From contig CP136068.1 of assembly GCA_032622095.1 (NCBI GenBank), positions 56,008,025 through 56,072,024 on the forward strand: a DNA stretch of 64,000 bases, in the 5' to 3' direction. The stretch is from Siphonodentalium dalli. Its lineage: Eukaryota; Mollusca; Scaphopoda; Gadilida; Siphonodentaliidae. The notes beneath the pieces are model-generated. The model saw only the letters and a program-made list of their open reading frames with translations. It did no database searches and had not been told where the DNA came from. This document shows, in pieces, positions 61,386 to 64,000 of this stretch; the first letter of the stretch is position 1; every line of letters begins with the position of its first letter. A program made the translations under genes and the position numbers.

Positions 61386-61390
61386 GATGG

Positions 61391-61489
61391 TAGGTTGGCA
61401 CCTGAAGGCTAACTGATTTTTTGCCCAGGGGTGTCCTCGTGAATAAGCCCAGTACCCACTTTTTGAGCAAAAACATGCACAAGCCCAAC

Positions 61490-61523
<34 letters not shown>

Positions 61524-61899
61524 GCTTACTGACGGGTGTATACAGTATGTCGGCAATATAAATCGAGGCACAGTGTGTGTGGTTGCTCATCTACGTGTCA
61601 TGTACGATTCATATTAGTGAGCAAATCGTGTCATACGTATACACATGTATACATTTTTGTGACGTTAAGGCATAACGCCACCTTTTTATGCCAAAATTGG
61701 AACTTCTTGTCCAAGATGGCCAGCAAAAGGGCGACCGGAAGTGGAACTTTTACGTTTTTACTAATAATATTAAAGATCAGTTTCTTAAACTGGTTGAGAA
61801 TTGTGACTTTATTTTTAAGATCAGTTTCTTTGAACTGGTTGAGAATTGTGACTTTATTTTGTATTTTTCATGTTAACTGACCATTGAAGCAATTAAACA
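61391..61899. other. Unassigned DNA with a C31 homopolymer
   Basis: 61491-61521 is an uninterrupted run of 31 C. At 61770-61860 a TAAGATCAGTTTCTT-AACTGGTTGAGAATTGTGAC unit of about 46 bp is repeated twice. No gene recognised. Confidence 0.7.
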
Positions 61900-62239
61900 T
61901 GCCAATCACAGGGTATGTATATGCATCTTTTTTGTGGATGTATTGTCATTGGTGGGAGTATATGTATACAGGGAATAGCTGCATGATCATGGATATGGTG
62001 TATGTGAATACAGCAGGTGGCTGAATTGTCATGGGTGAGGTGTATAGTGCAAGTGTACAGATGGCCGCGTGTGCGGGGTGTTGGTATATCAATTCAATGG
62101 TGAGGTGGATATGTATACCTGGAGTGACTATGACCATATACATAGGTATACATGTAGTGATTGTATGGCCAATGGTGGAGTGAACAGGTTTACCAGGAGT
62201 GATTGTATGGTCATGAATGTGGTGTATGTGTATACAACA

Positions 62240-62416
62240 CAGGGTTTCCGCCAGATAATGAGCCCGGTATGACACAGGATTAAACGGTTTTTGTTATTAT
62301 TCTTTGCGGTTGTCTGCCGGGCACACGAGCGCTATTGCGCACCTAAAATTCAAAGGACTGCTCCGGGAGTGGAGTGGATCGGTCGACGGACTGTCAGCTG
62401 GTCTAACAGAAACCCT
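62240..62416. mobile_element. Small CAGGGTTTC-ended MITE
   Basis: CAGGGTTTCCGCCAG at the left and TCTAACAGAAACCCTG at the right form imperfect inverted ends around 177 bp unlike the surrounding minisatellite. The 8-bp duplication expected of hAT is not recognisable. Confidence 0.55.
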
Positions 62417-62737
62417 GCAGCGAGTGACTGAATTGTCATCGGTGAGGTGTATATGCAAATCCAGAGTGTATGAATGGCTATGTTTGCAGGGTATTGGTAT
62501 ATCTTGAAGGGTTGTATGGCCATTGGTGAGATGTATATGAACACCTGGAGTGACTTTATGGCCATGAGTGGGGTATGTATGTATATAATGAGTGCTTATA
62601 TCGTCATGGGTGTGGTCAATATGTTTACAGGGAGTGACCGTATGGCCAATGGTGAGGTGGTGTGTGGGGTATTTGTATATCTAGAAGGACTGTATATTAT
62701 ATGTATTATCTTGGGTGATTATATGGCCATGGGTGTG

Positions 62738-63630
62738 TAGGGTTGAAACGATTAATCGACTAGTCGTAGACGCCGCTGAAATGTCAGAACGTCGACTCTG
62801 AATTTTGCCGTCGACTAGTCGGAACATAGTGTATTAGTTCCATGTATAACGTTTTCAAGATCGATTCCGGTGTTAACTGCGCGTAAGTTACGGTAAGTAT
62901 AATGTTTGGTGGCACCCGGAATTGACAGTGTTACTAGTATAGACACACACGGTGACCCGACTATTAATTGAAAGAGTGAAATTGACAACATAATGTCTCA
63001 CTCGTCGTTAGAAGTCAAAGACATCACTGCGACATGATGGCAATGATTGACGCGGCTTTATCGTTTGTCGGAGACCGCTTTGATCTAGACACTGTGTATA
63101 TTTCAATTGATCAATTGAAGGTCGCTTAAGGTGACATCATTGTTGCTACCGTATATAAATGATACTGACATTAAGAACCTGGCTATCGTATTCTACAACA
63201 TAGCCTATTCTATAGGGCGTATTTAATCGGAACATTAACATTTTATAGTGACACCGCTCGGCACCGGTTTATTGGTGATCACGTGACTAAACGAAATCTC
63301 GAACGCTGATATTAAATTTAAAACCTGTATAAATGATCGAGTTTCTAATCATTATCCACCACATGTCTAATTATATAATTACATTCAGCGTGTTGGATAA
63401 ATATCAAGATGTTTACAGTATTATTTCCCAAATAAATTGGTGTCTATGCAGGGAAATGCGCTACGCAATAGACCGTCATTGCATCAGTCATCAGTGTTCG
63501 CCATGCACGATGAATTTTCCGTACCATGTTATGTTTGAAAGTTTTGATATCGGGTACCGACTAGTCGACGCAACGCGACTTTTGGGTCTCGACTAGTCGA
63601 CTCTGAAATTCACTAATCGTTTCAACACTA
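62738..63630. mobile_element. Non-autonomous hAT element in the minisatellite, 0.9 kb
   Basis: TAGGGTTGAAACGATTA / TAATCGTTTCAACACTA ends with an 8-bp duplication TGGGTGTG (62730-62737, 63631-63638). Subterminal TCGACTAGTCGA palindromes occur at both ends. Frames inside, including 63333-63596, show no transposase motif. Confidence 0.92.
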
Positions 63631-63765
63631 TGGGTGTGGCAAATAGATATACAGGTAGTGATTGTCTGGCCAATAGTGAGGCGAATATGTATACAAGAAG
63701 TGACTGTGTGGTCATGACTGTGGTGAATAGGTAAAAAGAGTGACTACACAGTCATGGTTGATTTA

Positions 63766-64000
63766 CCAACAATTTATTAGTAGGGAATTTGTTGCTTTTA
63801 GAACAACATTTACATATTCTCATACTGTTGGTAAATATGATTGATGTGAGTGTCAGGTTAAAAATTTCCAACACTGGGCAAGCTTGTGTCCTGGTTCCCC
63901 CAAGCTCGACTACTGGATATTAGGATTTATCGCAATTTTGAGGTCAGATCTAAAACATATCTCATATTGGACAGAACCATGGTTCGCCCACTAGATTATG
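63766..64000. other. Unassigned DNA at the window end
   Basis: TTTACCAACA at 63763 is mirrored by TGTTGGTAAA at 63827, a short inverted repeat. Nothing else recognised. Confidence 0.4.

Larger units (their letters stand above)
58646..61390 (-). mobile_element. Ty1/copia-type LTR retrotransposon, internally deleted, with target duplication
   Basis: Two LTRs (58651-58885, 61146-61385) of 235 and 240 bp are flanked by GATGG on both sides (58646-58650, 61386-61390). In minus-strand order it holds the 5' LTR, a tRNA-derived primer-binding region, the integrase C-terminus, reverse transcriptase, a frameshift, RNase H, a purine tract and the 3' LTR. Gag, protease and the integrase catalytic core are missing. 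The LTRs differ by a handful of substitutions and two small indels, so insertion is fairly recent. It would need proteins from intact relatives to move. HVDD in the RT and short LTRs resemble animal GalEa-type copia elements, but clade is unproven. Confidence 0.93.
61900..63765. repeat. Degenerate minisatellite, GTATGTATACAGG...GTGACTGTATGGCCATGGGTG
   Basis: Units of about 50-57 bp share TATGGCCAT, GGTG(A/T)GGTGTATATG and TATACAGG-AGTGA. Divergence is high. The array is split by a hAT element at 62738-63630 and resumes at 63631; another small foreign block lies at 62240-62416. Confidence 0.75.

Overview
This window looks like gene-poor, repeat-rich nuclear DNA from a metazoan, most likely a bivalve or related mollusc. 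It is AT-rich and has no bacterial gene packing. Its dominant repeats follow one plan: tandem cores of roughly 130-190 bp, then a (GACG/GACA)n microsatellite, then a 3' hairpin. That plan matches the bivalve 'pearl' / Helentron-associated (HINE-like) non-autonomous elements. The organism assignment is inference; no species-specific marker is present.

One host gene is visible. Three exons on the minus strand (52795-52919, 46490-46581, 40992-41108) encode consecutive parts of glycylpeptide N-tetradecanoyltransferase (N-myristoyltransferase, NMT), with matching splice signals and phases. Introns of 6.2 and 5.4 kb separate them. Upstream exons and the downstream C-terminal exons were not found, so positions 1-40991 are probably a very long intron or 3' flank.

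The rest is layered transposon insertions. Seven or more HINE-like families (named here A, D, F, G, H, I, K, P) occur. In six, a short 5' motif is the reverse complement of the 3'-terminal motif. They insert into one another (F in G; H in P in I). Cut-and-paste elements sit on top: hAT-type with 8-bp target duplications (5641-6837, 7936-14108, 12318-13416, 53108-53993, 56089-57193, 62738-63630), a PIF/Harbinger-like element with a TTA duplication (20201-24619), and two piggyBac-like elements flanked by TTAA (54055-54693, 55443-58122). Three of these insertions can be checked against empty or related copies elsewhere in the window. A 5'-truncated LINE lies at 50227-51003.

The most striking object is a compact Ty1/copia retrotransposon at 58651-61385 (minus strand) with two LTRs and a perfect 5-bp target duplication. 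It lacks gag, protease and the integrase core. Its primer-binding site is not a short complement but nearly the whole initiator tRNA-Met (positions 9-76, including the non-genomic CCA), fused directly to the integrase C-terminus. The universally conserved A58 of the tRNA is replaced by T, as expected if reverse transcriptase read through 1-methyladenosine. It looks like a frozen record of aberrant plus-strand strong-stop synthesis.
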